Origin: Monocercomonoides exilis
Taxonomy: Eukaryota > Preaxostyla > Oxymonadida > Polymastigidae
NCBI GenBank assembly: GCA_001643675.2
Contig: LSRY02000024.1
Span: forward strand, 808,001 to 872,000
Length of the DNA stretch: 64,000 nucleotides
Reading direction: 5' to 3'
Numbering within the stretch: position 1 is the stretch's first letter; every line of letters begins with the position of its first letter. A program made the position numbers and the translations under genes. Positions 44,880 through 56,469 of this stretch are shown here, one piece after another. The notes under the pieces are model-generated. The model had not been told where the DNA came from. It searched no databases and saw nothing but the letters and a program-made list of their open reading frames with translations.

Positions 44880-47455
44880 TCATCCTTCCTTTTGCATAAT
44901 ATCCAAGTTATACTTAAGCAACTTTTTCTCTTCTTCCAGTGCTTTTTCTTCTTTTTCTATTGCTTCAATTCTAGTTTTCATCTTTTCTTTCTCCGAAAAA
45001 TTATTAAAGCGATCGTTGATTTCAAACTTTTTACAGTCTTCCATTGTTGCTATTGAAGGTGACCTAAGTGCACTTGGAGAAGGAGATAATGATTCGGAAG
45101 GAGATTCTAAGCCTCTGTTCAGTTTTGTGTGTGCAGTCATCAACGATCCAGCTGTTTTCATGTGTAGCAAGAGAAAAAATGTTAATTAAAAGTGTTAAGA
45201 ATATATCGAATAAGGATAATGAAATTGGCCAGAAAAAGAGTATTATTTAAAGGAGTATGAAAAATATCATTGTTGCAGCACATCAACGAAAAATGATATA
45301 AAATAAAAAAAAAATAAAATAAAATTAAAAAAAGAAAAAGAAAAAAAGAAAAAGAAAAAAGAAAAAAGAAAAAAGAAAACCAAATATGTGTGTGCATTAA
45401 TATTTTCCATGTATTTCAAGAAAAACACACTTGCAAGAGAGCAGAGTAATGACAGTTCACCGCATAAAACGGCAGCTCCAAGAATGCTGGCAAGACGATC
45501 GCTAAATGTTCCTTTTTGTGCATGAGTCAAAGTTTTACTAGAGCTTTTTTCTTCCCCCATTACATCAGAATGCGAAGAACTGAAAACTTGAAAAGGAGTT
45601 TTTGATTCCAAATCTTCTTCTTTTTTATTTGTATCTTCAACAATTTTTCCTTCAATTTCTCGATTATCGTTGTGTTTCAAAGGAATGCAGCCGAGAAGAG
45701 CAAGATTAGCATGCTGCGAAGGAAGGCCTGTTCCGCCTCCAACAACACCAACTTCAACACTTGGCAATGTGCAGCTGATGCGCAGAGATCCATCATCTAA
45801 GCTAAATAAGAAGCAGCAAAAGTTCATGGGAATTAAATATTATTTGAAATGATTCAAATATTTCCATTGACGTTCAAATCATTTTGAATGGAAGAGATAA
45901 AAATTTTGAAGAATAAAATAAATTAATTTGGTATTAAATATTTGATTAATGAAAAAAATAAAGATTGTAGTCATCGAAATAAACAAATTGTCGAAAATGA
46001 AGAATCGAACAAGTGACACCAATGGCAAACCATTCGGTATCTGTTAGGCAGAACGAAGATTCAACAACTTGTGCAGCATCTTGCCCAGTAGCCAGAAATA
46101 AAGCTGCAACAATATTTGACGCATGGCAGTTATATCCTCCAACGCTGCCACTCATTGCAGAACCAATGAGATTCTTTGCTTTGTTTAAACGATCCACATC
46201 TGATGCCGAACAATGCATTACTCTGAATTAGTGAATATTTTGGCGTTACACGATTGAAAAAACATGCACAAAAATAAGTGCAAAAAATATGAATTTTATA
46301 AAATGCACAAAATGTAACAATAAGCGCAAAAGAAATTTAACAGTTGCAATTTACAAAAAAATTTTCAAAAAAAAATCACAAATGTTTTTGGAGTATTCGA
46401 CGCAAAAATCAGATTTATTTATTTTATGCACACTCAGAAAGTATCTTCCGTGTAATGACTGCCTCGGTTACTACATTTCTCCCTCTCCCTTCAATCCAAT
46501 TAACTGCTGATGCCTTTTTATCGGTGCACATATTCCCTGAAACACTATTTTGGTAAAAAAATGTTAATAACAATTTTCTCTCTCAATAAATTTGCCTCAT
46601 AAACAACCTCACAACTGTCATTTCGGGGAAATGGTCTCTTTTAAGAGATGCAAGACTTGCGTCAACAGCTTTTGTGATCATGTTCATTCCCATTGCTTCT
46701 CCCGTTGTGGCACTGAACCTTAGAAACAACCTTCTCCCTTGTTGAAATGGACGAACATGCTTCAGCGAGAGATGCGTCGAAGATTTCTCGAAAATATCTC
46801 CAAAATACTTTTGCGAGCTTTCTTGTTCTATCCAATTACAGCATTTAGCTGCACATTCAAGATTTGGTAGTTCAATGATTGGTGCTCTTGTCATTCCCAT
46901 CTGTTTAACAACTGTTGTAATTCCTCCTAAGCAATGAAGTGGTTAACTTTTTTCTTAAAAACATCAATCAACAAAACCGCTTAATGAGACAGCTTTCCCT
47001 CCTCGATTAATTGATGCTATCAAAGCACCTTCAGAAGTTGAAAGTGGTATTTGGAGATACTCTTTGTTTATAAGAATTGGATTTGTAATCCCTACAGGAA
47101 GAGTAATATATCCAATAACATTTTCGCAGCATCTGTGATAGACTCGTTTGTAGAAATCTGCGTGATCTGCTTTACTTAAGTCAGATTCAATTAGAGAATG
47201 CAACTCTTCCTTTTTATTTTCTGGAAATGAATCAATCATTAATTTCCTTCGAATCCTCACAGCAGTTTCGAAGTTTCCTTGACAATATTCTTCAATTTCG
47301 TGTCCTTTAATTTTTCCCGTCAATAATGATTGCAAAATATAATCTTCGTCTTGCGACTTATTAAGAGAATAAACGGAATGATTTTAACAATTTTTTTAAA
47401 TTAACGTTATAATTATAAATAGAATTTGCAAATAATATTCAGATTTAAAAACCAT
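44880..47455 (-). CDS. HMGR: HMG-CoA reductase (class I), lacking the membrane domain
   Basis: Seven-exon minus-strand model: 47455-47453, 47356-46979, 46927-46608, 46544-46434, 46222-46031, 45801-45431, 45151-44880; total 1647 nt, 548 residues, all phases consistent. Catalytic blocks are in order: CCENVIGY (Glu79), [10 protein letters not shown], the catalytic Lys in [15 protein letters not shown], the Asp in GQDAAQ, and [11 protein letters not shown]. The C-terminal His lies in [10 protein letters not shown], carried on the last exon. It makes mevalonate from HMG-CoA with two NADPH. There is no polytopic N-terminal domain: the protein starts about 25 residues before the linker that precedes the catalytic core in animals. 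About 75 extra C-terminal residues are Ser-rich then coiled coil. The one-codon first exon (ATG then GTTTTTAA) is inferred, because a stop precedes exon 2 in frame. Confidence 0.88.
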
Positions 47456-47523
47456 TTATTTGAAATAATAAAAAGACAATGAATATATAAATAATTGAGG
47501 GTTGATCGATTAATTGTTATTGG

Positions 47524-48183
47524 ATGGCCTCGTCAAGCACCGTTCCTTCGTCAAGAGGTGAAATTTTTTCCAAGTATCACATTCCAAGTGATTTTTTAGC
47601 AATAACCTATGGATGTTTAATTGATCAACTTGTTCAAGACTATGGAGATCCAAATTCTGTTTCACAAATTGTTCAGAAGATGGGAGTTCATATGGGAAAA
47701 CGAATGGCAGATGAAATTTTGGCAAAATCAAATCCGCTTCCATGTACTTCGTATAAACAATCTGTTGATGCTTGTGCACAGGTATTTGTCCATATTTTCA
47801 TTTTCAAATTTTTTATTTTATTTTTCAGATTGGATTTAAAATGCTGCTGAATGTCGATGCAAGCGTTACTCAGATACAAGATAATATTTTTATTATTTCA
47901 TTCCAAAACAATCCTCTCACTGAATTTGTTGAGGTTTGAACTTTTTTGTATTTTTTTGTTCATTTTTTTATGATGAATTTTACGACAGCTTCCTTCAAAT
48001 ATGAAAAAACTTTGGTACTCGAATGTTATTTGCGGAGTTATTGAAGGAGTTTTTGATACGTTAAAGTTAAATGTTGCCTGCTCTTTCATTGCCGACAAAC
48101 TAAGAGATGCAGATATAAATCAAATAAAAATCGAAGTCAAAGGGGCTACAAAAGAAACCATTTCAGAGTCTTTTGAAACATAA
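47524..48183 (+). CDS. TRAPPC3: TRAPP complex subunit TRAPPC3 (Bet3)
   Basis: Three exons: 47524-47781, 47829-47933, 47989-48183, giving 185 residues. The introns are 47 nt (GTATTTGT to TTTTTCAG) and 55 nt (GTTTGAAC to ACGACAG). Bet3 features are clear: FLAITYGCLIDQLVQDY, then KMGVHMGKRM, a Cys at 74 in SNPLPC at the position of the conserved acylated Cys of Bet3, NNPLTEFVELP, and ICGVIEGVFDTL. The C-terminal helix and strand (CSFIADKL, then IKIEVKGAT) are also present. It is a core subunit of the TRAPP tethering and Rab-GEF complexes acting in ER-to-Golgi and later traffic. The start is 68 nt from the inferred start of the divergent reductase gene; the 3' end converges on HEI10 with 164 nt between stops. 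Confidence 0.95.
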
Positions 48184-48347
48184 TTATAACTTTTATTTTT
48201 TGATGTTTTATTTTTAAAAAAAGTTTTTTATAAGAAAAGCTTTTATTTTTCAATGAAGACAATGAAAGAATGAGAAATTATAAAAAGAGGGAAAAAGCAA
48301 AATTAGCCCAAGCAAATAACGTATTTCAAAGGAAACTGTTATTTGGT

Positions 48348-49709
48348 TTAATGTAGGAAATTTGGAGTATCTGGTGCATGAAGATGGCCCCTTGATGTGG
48401 TTTCCTTTAATCTCGTCCATGGATCTTTGCTTGCTGGAAGAACAAAAGGTGTAGAAGATGGGGGGATTCCTAAAATGAAAATTATCTCATGCAAGTAATA
48501 TTGGAAAATAATATGAAAAATCAAACCAAGATCACTTGCAATAAATGGGCTCAGTGGAGGTCTGGCTGAAGAAGGCCTTGAAGGTGTTCTTGATCTTGCA
48601 GGAATTGCAGATGGGAGAGGATAAGACGATAATGCAGATGAAGAGGAGGAGGATGATGATGATGATGATACAGAAGAAGATCTGGGTGAATGAATTGAGG
48701 GAGTGTGAAGCGATAGTCTTGTTGCAGGAGAACTACTAATACCTCCAAGAGGAAGAGATGGTGATTGTGTAGGATTAGAATGGGAGCGAGATGAAGATGA
48801 TGGAGCTGGCGAAGAAGAATAGCGAGGTGTAGACGAAGGGGATAAGGAGCGTCGAGGAGTTGAGGATGGAGAAAGAGATCGCATCGGTCCAAAAGGAGTG
48901 GATGTGCGTGACAACGTTGGGGACATTGTCATGCTTGGATGAATTTGATGCGTGCGTGAAAATGCAGACATTTTTGCCTTTAAAATGTCCATCATTTCTT
49001 CGAGTTTTCTTTTTTGCTTGACTTTTTCAGCAAATTTCTCTTCAAGTTCTTTATAATCTTTTTTTCCGCTTGTAATTTCTTCTGTCAACTGCTTAATCTG
49101 TGTCTTCAATGCAATCAGTGCTTGATTTCCTTTCGAAAGTTTTTCTTCGAATTGGCGTTGCATTTCCGTCATTTTTTGTTGGGCCTTTCTGTTCAAAAAT
49201 GATAGATAAGCTATTTCATTTTGTTTTTGATACGAATAGAAAGCAAGTCCACGTGCTGCCATCTCCATAACTTTTTAAATAAAAAAAGGTTACACATTTT
49301 AATTTTTCATAATATTATTAAAATATATACTTGTTTCAGGATCTAATCCACACAACGACATGGATCGAAATTGGTCAGAAGGATTTAAATCAACAAGTTG
49401 TACTTCACCTCTAAGATAATAAATACAATTATAGAAGATGACTTTTATTCGAGGAGTAGACAAACTCTCCGCGAACATCTTTGTCACATCCAGGACAAGT
49501 CGTGTTTTTTTGAAAATGAGCTTTTCCGCAATCTAAGCCTAATATTTATTATTCAGATACAAATTTTATATTTTAATATCATTTCATTAAATATATTCGA
49601 AAAATAAAGCGATCAAAAGCATACAAAACATATGAGAGCATATTGTTATATAACAGTGAGTCGAATTCTCCCCTCCAAGTTTCTTCCAGCATTTATTACA
49701 TCTAAACAT
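48348..49709 (-). CDS. HEI10: HEI10-like RING E3 ligase (meiotic crossover factor)
   Basis: Five exons on the minus strand: 49709-49625, 49538-49466, 49410-49331, 49270-48527, 48469-48348; 1104 nt, 367 residues, phases consistent. The N-terminus has a complete C3HC4 RING: Cys4, Cys7, Cys24, His26, Cys29, Cys32, Cys43, Cys46. Then comes VDLNPSDQFRSMSLCGLDPE, matching the conserved linker of HEI10/CCNB1IP1 (VDINPNEEW in animals). A coiled coil ends in EEKFAEKVKQKRKLEEM, nearly the family signature. The rest is a Ser/Pro-rich tail with TP, SP and SRTP sites, also usual. HEI10 and its Zip3/RNF212 relatives sit on meiotic chromosomes and set crossover sites as SUMO or ubiquitin ligases. The introns begin GTATGC, GTTTGT, GTATAT and GTTTGA. 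Confidence 0.88.
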
Positions 49710-50961
49710 ATTAATGCGCAAGAAGAAACAGTATATGAACAGAAGAGTCCGTTTTCTTTGTATTTATCTCGATAATAAATTGACCGGCATTTTTTAAGTT
49801 TTCATTTTTCATTAAGGGTTAATTAAAAACACTCTTTTTAAAAATTATTTTCCACAATATATCATCTGTTATCTTCCACAGTTTTTTCAACTTTTGAAAT
49901 TTCAAAAAACATATAAGTCTTCTTTAATAATTATATATTTCCACCATATTTATTTTTAAAAAAAACAATAAAACAAAATAATTAATATGAACATAATAAT
50001 GAATTTTACATGTTCATAACAAAAATTAACTCATAAATTGTGAAAACACAATAATTAATATTTCCTTGTGGCCAATACTTCATTTTCTTCGATATATTTC
50101 ATTTTCCTAAAAATCAAAAGGGAAATTTTTAAACATCGATAAAATAAGAAAAAAATAAATATTAATAATGTTACATTTAAATGGAAATATATAATCTGAA
50201 AATAGCAAATGCAATTTAGAAAATTAATCGAAATATAAGTCAGAGTCCTTTCTAAAAAGATTGGACAGAATAAAATCATAAAGTTCATAAGCAGAACTGG
50301 TTATACAATTTTGTTTCATCATTAAAAAACATAACAATTGCACATCTCAAAAAAACAATGTACATTACCACATACCTCAATATTTTTGAAATATTCCGAA
50401 AAAAAATTAAAGATCTCTCATATTTTATAAAGCATTTTTCATTTTCAACTCAAATTCAACAATATAAACAATGATCACTTCTCACATGCTCTTTGCATCG
50501 CATTTAATATTTGATCCTTAACCATTCATTGCATTGATGTCGATCAAAATGGAGAACAATGAAAATATTTAATATCGCTTTATAGAAATAACTTTGAAAA
50601 ATTTTAACAGTTATGTTGGTATTTAATGATTTTTGAACAAAGAATCTTTCCATAATAATTTTTTGTAACTTGAAAGTTAGATTTATCGTGATTTATGAAT
50701 GATAACATTCGAAGATGAGTTTGCAAAAATGTTTTTGTGAAATTTATGATTATAATCTCATTCTCCTTTTTTTGAAAGTGTTGAATCAGTTGTTTCTGAT
50801 GCACATTCGAATGCAGTAAATCAGAAAGCAGTTGGAAGCGTGAGTTTTCGATTTAACGCAGAGTGCGTATCTTCTTTTACTTTGTTTGTTATTTAGCTGT
50901 ATTTCTATTCATATGAAGTGATTCATATCATAATTTTTCTGATCGATATGAAGACATTTCT
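49710..50961. other. Intergenic, AT-rich, possible unresolved spliced minus-strand gene
   Basis: On the minus strand between about 50545 and 50058 there are splice-like motifs (GTATGTGG near 50373; CTTTTTAG, TTTTCAG and TTTTTAG further on). Short protein-like pieces are also present, such as an ATG followed by KDQILNAMQRACE and a last piece KYIEENEVLATRKY before TAA at 50058. I could not join them in one phase, so no gene is called. Confidence 0.3.
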
Positions 50962-53532
50962 ATGGTTTCAACCAGACTAGTCAATTTAGAAGAACGAAAA
51001 TTCAAGCTTTTAGAGGAGCTCCAAAAGCAACAGAACCAAAATAATGAAGAAAATTCTGTCGTTTTTGGATCTTCATCGAAAAATAGAGAGTATTTGATGG
51101 AATCTCAGTATTCTTCTCTTTTGTCGCAAATTCAATCGATTGAAAAAGAAATTCAACAATATGAAGATGCTAAAAAGAAACAAGAAGAAGACTTATTGAA
51201 TTCAAAACAAAAAAAGTTGGAACTTATTGAAACATTAAAACATTATGTACAAGAAGAAGAAGAATCAATAAAACAAGCTGAACTTATCGAGAAAGAAGCT
51301 GAAGAAATGAAGAAAGCCGAAGATAAATACCAAAAAGAACGAGAGAGAATTACGCAGATGATGAATGAAGTTGTTCAAGCCAAGGAACAACTTGAGCAAG
51401 TTATATCTGAACACGAGACTAAAAGGACAGAAAGAATGAGATTGAAGAATGAAAGAGAAGCAGAAAAGAAAAGAAAGGCACAGAGAAAAAACGCACAGGA
51501 TAAGAAAAACAATGTAAGCGAAGAAGCCAATAAGTCAAAACAGATAATGGAAAAATCACAGAGAAATACAGAGAAATCTCCAAATTCCATAGAAAAGACA
51601 GAAAAAGCTGCCCAAACGCAAAGCAAGCAAGAGCAGCCTGAGTCACAAGCCGGTTTGAGTGATCCTTCTACAGACAGGAATTCAGTCAATGAAGCACTCC
51701 CTCTGCTGCAGAGTGTGGCTGAGCAGCTATCTTCTCTGTCTGTTGCGCTGGCTGGCTCTGAAGCATCGCAGGCTGAACAGGAACCTTCCACTCCTCAGAA
51801 ACAGCGCTTTATTCTTGAAGACAATAGCAGCAGCTCAAATCACTTTCAGCAGGATGATTTCGGTGGACAGCAGCTTTTGTTGCAGGGAAAAGAAAGAGGA
51901 GGAGGAAGAGGAGAAGAAGAAGAACAAGAAGGCAATGGAGATGAAAAAAGAGGAGAAGAATCAGAAATCTCTCTGTTACATCAAACTCCATCTAATCATT
52001 TCCCATTCAATTCTGATGCATCTGATATCCCAGCCAGTCAAAACCTTATTTCTGTCTCCCCAAACACCCCCAAAACGCCTCCTCGTGTTGTCAGGACACA
52101 ATCTTCGCCGGCAAAATTGACTCCGCCTCTTTCATTGAATGCACAGAATCAGCTGAGTGCTATCAAAGAAGACCCATCCACTCCATTTGTGGCAGACAGA
52201 ATGAGTTCTGTTGAAGATCTGCAGAGAGAGTGTGGGGTTATGGCTTTGTCTGACTCAGAATTTGCATCGTCTTTTGAAGTGCCGCAATTGAATGAGAAAA
52301 TGACAAGTGAAAATCAAGTGAAACTTGTGGCACACACATTTGTGTCAGATGAAAAGAAGATGAAGAAAAACAAGGGGTTAAAGAAGACGAAGAAAGACGA
52401 AGATAAAAAGAAAGAAGGAGAGAAAGAGAAAGAGGAAAAGGATAAAAAACATGAGCACAAACACAAACATGCTGGGAAGAAAGAAGATTCACAGGCAAAA
52501 GAAGAGGCAAAGAAGATGAAGCGTTTGGAGCTGCAGTCGGTGATGAGTGAGATACAAGCAACACTTGAAGGAGAAAGAGAAGAAGAAGAGATTGGAGAAG
52601 AGGGTGATGAAGGGGAAGATGGCAGTAATGCAGAGAAACAAGAAGAAGAGGAGGAGGAGGAGGAAGAGGAAGAAGAAGTCACAGAAGTTGTTGATTCTGA
52701 AGGTTCAAAAGATTCTGATGATGAAATTGGTGAAGAAAATGATAATGATGCTGCTTTTAGAACATCAATGGATTCCAAAGAAGATAATGTATTATTCAAT
52801 TCTTCAAACACAATCCCTCTTCAAACATCTGATGAGTCTTTTGATCCAATGCATCCTTGTACGATTCTTGTGAACAAGCAGAAGAAGAAGAAGAAGAATA
52901 GCAAAGCAGTTGGGACACAGTGCGAAGATGGAGAAGAAGAAGAGGAGGAGGAGGAGGAAGAAAATGATGATGATGATGATGATGATAGAGAGAAAGATGA
53001 AGATGAGTCTCGTTCTCTCTCTTCTGCACACACTTCACACCCTCTTTCACCTTCTGTCTTTTCCTCTGCCAGCAACTATGCTGGCAAGTATTCTACAGGC
53101 ACTTCAATGTCAGATTCTTTTCTCTCTTCCTCTTCTTCATCCTCCTCCTCCTCCTCCTCTTCTTCTTCTTCTTCTTCTTCACTTCCATCCAACACTTCAC
53201 GAATTGCTCTTTCCTATCAGCCAAAGCGCTCCTCTTTGCCCCGCAGTGCGCGAGCAAGACACGCAAACAACCGTCTGTTGGCAGACATTGTTACAAAAGT
53301 GTCTTCGATTGATGAGAGGCTGCGGATGATTGACTCTGCCCAGGCTAAAAGCAAAGTGCTGCTGCGTTCTCAGAGGAATGGTGGTGGGCAGAAGGAGAAT
53401 GAAGAGAATAGAAATGAAGAGGATGAAGAGGATGATGATGATGAAGGACATCATCCTGTTTTCATTGCTTTTCTCACGTTGTTTATTATGTTGTTTGCTT
53501 TCTCGCTTTTTTGCTTCTATCTCGTTTTGTGA
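50962..53532 (+). CDS. Tail-anchored coiled-coil protein
   Basis: An 856-residue single-exon ORF. Residues 1-200 are a long Glu/Lys/Gln coiled coil starting with LEERKFKLLEELQKQQ. The middle is Ser/Pro-rich with SP and TP sites, then alternating poly-Glu/Lys stretches, an aspartate run and poly-Ser. Near residue 765 a compact basic segment (ARARHANNRLLADIVTKVSSIDERLRMID) looks helical and may be a SNARE-like or oligomerising helix. The protein ends in a single hydrophobic helix, FIAFLTLFIMLFAFSLFCFYLVL, only at the extreme C-terminus, so it should be inserted post-translationally as a tail-anchored protein. The architecture is like golgins such as giantin or golgin-84, or nuclear-envelope coiled coils. 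No family is recognised with certainty. Confidence 0.8.
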   Translation: MVSTRLVNLEERKFKLLEELQKQQNQNNEENSVVFGSSSKNREYLMESQYSSLLSQIQSIEKEIQQYEDAKKKQEEDLLNSKQKKLELIETLKHYVQEEEESIKQAELIEKEAEEMKKAEDKYQKERERITQMMNEVVQAKEQLEQVISEHETKRTERMRLKNEREAEKKRKAQRKNAQDKKNNVSEEANKSKQIMEKSQRNTEKSPNSIEKTEKAAQTQSKQEQPESQAGLSDPSTDRNSVNEALPLLQSVAEQLSSLSVALAGSEASQAEQEPSTPQKQRFILEDNSSSSNHFQQDDFGGQQLLLQGKERGGGRGEEEEQEGNGDEKRGEESEISLLHQTPSNHFPFNSDASDIPASQNLISVSPNTPKTPPRVVRTQSSPAKLTPPLSLNAQNQLSAIKEDPSTPFVADRMSSVEDLQRECGVMALSDSEFASSFEVPQLNEKMTSENQVKLVAHTFVSDEKKMKKNKGLKKTKKDEDKKKEGEKEKEEKDKKHEHKHKHAGKKEDSQAKEEAKKMKRLELQSVMSEIQATLEGEREEEEIGEEGDEGEDGSNAEKQEEEEEEEEEEEEVTEVVDSEGSKDSDDEIGEENDNDAAFRTSMDSKEDNVLFNSSNTIPLQTSDESFDPMHPCTILVNKQKKKKKNSKAVGTQCEDGEEEEEEEEEENDDDDDDDREKDEDESRSLSSAHTSHPLSPSVFSSASNYAGKYSTGTSMSDSFLSSSSSSSSSSSSSSSSSSSLPSNTSRIALSYQPKRSSLPRSARARHANNRLLADIVTKVSSIDERLRMIDSAQAKSKVLLRSQRNGGGQKENEENRNEEDEEDDDDEGHHPVFIAFLTLFIMLFAFSLFCFYLVL

Positions 53533-54263
53533 AACGAAATATTAGAAATTATAATGATTATTTATTTTCTTTTCTTTTTATTTATCTTTTCTTTTTTGAA
53601 TAAAATTAGAATAAAATGTTGTATTGCGTGTTTGTATTGACTGCTCATTTTTTTTTTCTATTTCTTTTCTTTTTTCTGAAGTAATTAAATAATGTCTCCA
53701 ACATAAAAAGAAAAAATGCAAAGCAAAACGAAAAAGAAACAGAAATAAAAGTTAAAAGAAGTAATTCTATAATCACTAAATAATAATAATGATAAAAGAA
53801 AAGAGAAAGAGAAAGAGAAAGAGAAAGAGAGGAAGAATAATAAAAAGTCACTGAAACACACAAAACGAAGAAGAAAATGTGAGGAGAAGAAATAAAAGGG
53901 AAAAGAAGAAGGAAAATAACGTTCTTTTTTAATAGTGCAAACAAATAATCGAAATGAAGTAGTGAACTGTTGAATATTTATGAGTATAATTGTGAAAAAG
54001 ACAAAGAAAAGAAAAGAAAAGAAAAGAAAAGAAAAGAAAAGAAAAGAAAAGAAAAGAAAAGCAACCAAACAAAAGGGAAGGAAAGAAAGAAGAAAGAAGG
54101 AACGTGTTCTAAGATTAAAAATGATTAACCTTCAGAGTTTTGTTGGAATTTGTATTGAAAAAAATAAAAAAAACATGGAATTATAAACAAAAAGAATAAA
54201 TATTGATTGATAGTTTTTAATAAAACGCACAAGAAATAAATGAAAAAATAAGTAGAAGAAGAA

Positions 54264-54299
<36 letters not shown>

Positions 54300-55201
54300 A
54301 TTGAAAAAACAAAAATGCAAAAACATTATAAGAGCTTACAGCAATTGAAAATACATTTTGAAAAAGAAGGAAAAAAGCATAATTCATCTTAAAGCTGTGG
54401 AAGTGAATGGAGAAAGAAAGAAAGAGAAAGAGAGATAAAGAGAGAGAGAGAGAGAGAGAGAAAGCAAAAGAGAGAAAGCAAAAGAAAGAAAGCAAAAGAG
54501 AGAAAGAGAGAAAGAGAGAAAGAGAGAGAGAGAGAGAAAGAGAGAGATAGAGAGAGAGAAAGAGAGAGAGAGAAAATTTAGAGTGAATGCAAACTGGTGA
54601 TTAAAATGACAGAATATAAAAGCAAATAGAGTATTGTGATTAATGTGATTGTAATTCATCCTCGAAATATCCCGAAGCTCGCAAAATCGACGAAATAAAA
54701 AAGAAAGAAGAAGAAGAAGAAGAAGAAAGAAAGAAAGAAAGATGGATTGATAAATAGATATATTCAAAGAAAATGAAAGAACAAAAAAAAAAAAAGAAAA
54801 CAGAAAACAGAAAAAAGCAAAGGATCAAAAGAATCAACGAAAAAACACAAAGTCATTATTGTCATTATTAAATTTTCATCATTGCACAATAGTGTTCAAA
54901 GAATTGTTCGTTTTTCTGTACTTTTCAGAAGTAAATAGACTGTTAACTTCTAACAAAAGCATCAACAAATCGCAAATGAGTAAGTTTAACTTCATCTTCC
55001 TTCCAAAATGTACATTGAACAAACCTGCCTTTCATAATAGTCTAACAGAAAAACAGTAACAATAACAAATGCTATAAGAAAGGCAGTGAGCATGATCTTT
55101 CATTACAAAGAAGGTTCAAAAGGAAATTTTGAAAAAAGAAGAAGAAGAAGAAGAGAAAGAAAGAAAGAAAAAGAAAATTGAAAGAAAAAAAAATATTTCT
55201 T
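53533..55201. repeat. Purine-rich intergenic region of simple repeats
   Basis: The plus strand is largely A and G. It includes (AAAAG)n at 54004-54060, (GAT)n at 54263-54298, a GA/GAAA tract at 54411-54573 and poly-A/AAG tracts near 54700-54800 and 55133-55190. ORFs here are repeat translations (poly-Lys/Glu or poly-Phe/Leu) and are not called as genes. Confidence 0.7.
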
Positions 55202-56312
55202 TTATTTCCATCCGGGTCTGCGAACTGGTGAAGCACCAGAGGAATACTGAGACGATCTGAAAGAGGAAGAATAAGGAGCAGAATATGAAGGAGAAGATGA
55301 AGAAGAAGAAGAAGAAGAAGAAGATGAGGATGAAGGGACAGATCTAACAGGAGAAGAGGCAGTGGAGCAAGAGGGATACGAATAAGCAGAAGGAGGGGCA
55401 GGGCGGTTGGGTGTTCTGGCAGAAGAGACAGAAGAAGAAGAAGAGGAAAAAGAAGAGGAAGAAGAAGAAGAAGAAGAAAGAGAAGATGTCTTTGAGAAGT
55501 GAGAAGCAGGATAAGAAGGCGATCTGGAGTATGCTGCAGCATAAGAAGTGACATAGCGAGAGGAGGAAGACAAGGAAGGAGAAGAGGAAGAGGAGGAAGA
55601 GGAAGAAGAAGAAGAAGGAGCAGCAGAGCGAGTGAGTGAATATGCGCTTGTTCTCTGAGGAGGATAAGAGGGAGATCGGATGGGTTCAGATGTTCGTCTT
55701 TCGCTTTCTGAGACCAAAGGAATGGAAGAAGAAGAAGAGGGAGAGGCAGAAGAAGAGGAAGAAGAATAAGAAGAGGGAGAAGAAGAGGAAGAAGAGGAAG
55801 ATGATGATGATGTTTGTGGTGTATAAATCTGAGTATGTTTCATCGGCCCTCTCAGAGGAGATGGGTGTGGATCAATCACAAGAGCAGAGGAAGATGGCGT
55901 GGAAGAAGAAGACGGAGAGGAAGAGGAAGAAGAAGAAGAAAGAGCATAAGAAGGCACCGTTGAGCGTGAAGGTGTTGAGAGATAAGACGGTGACAAAGAG
56001 GCACGCGCTGCAGTTGAAGATCCCAACCTGCGCTCCAATTTCTCCGAAGATTGAGTTTCTCCGGGCTCCGCAAATTCTCCTCCTTCTCTGCTTTTCTTCT
56101 CGTTTTCCGCATCTTTAGCTCTCCTCCACTCTCTCAGCTGCCCTTCTATCCTTCCCAGGAATGCCTGCTGCTGCCCAATCACTGACCCTGGCCGGCACAC
56201 TCTGATCCATCCGATGGCTTCGGCAGAGGTGAAGCCGTAGTTGGCCATCATGTAGCAGGCAATGAGGGTGCCGGTGCGGCCGAGCCCGGCTTTGCAGTGG
56301 ACAGCGAGAACA

Positions 56313-56405
<93 letters not shown>

Positions 56406-56426
56406 AAGAGAAAGAGAAAGAGAAAG

Positions 56427-56469
<43 letters not shown>

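Noticed and set aside
45152-46433. snoRNAs in the three long HMG-CoA reductase introns (211, 229 and 279 nt)
   Set aside because: Near matches to box C (GATGAC, GTTGATG) lack a correctly placed box D and terminal stem.
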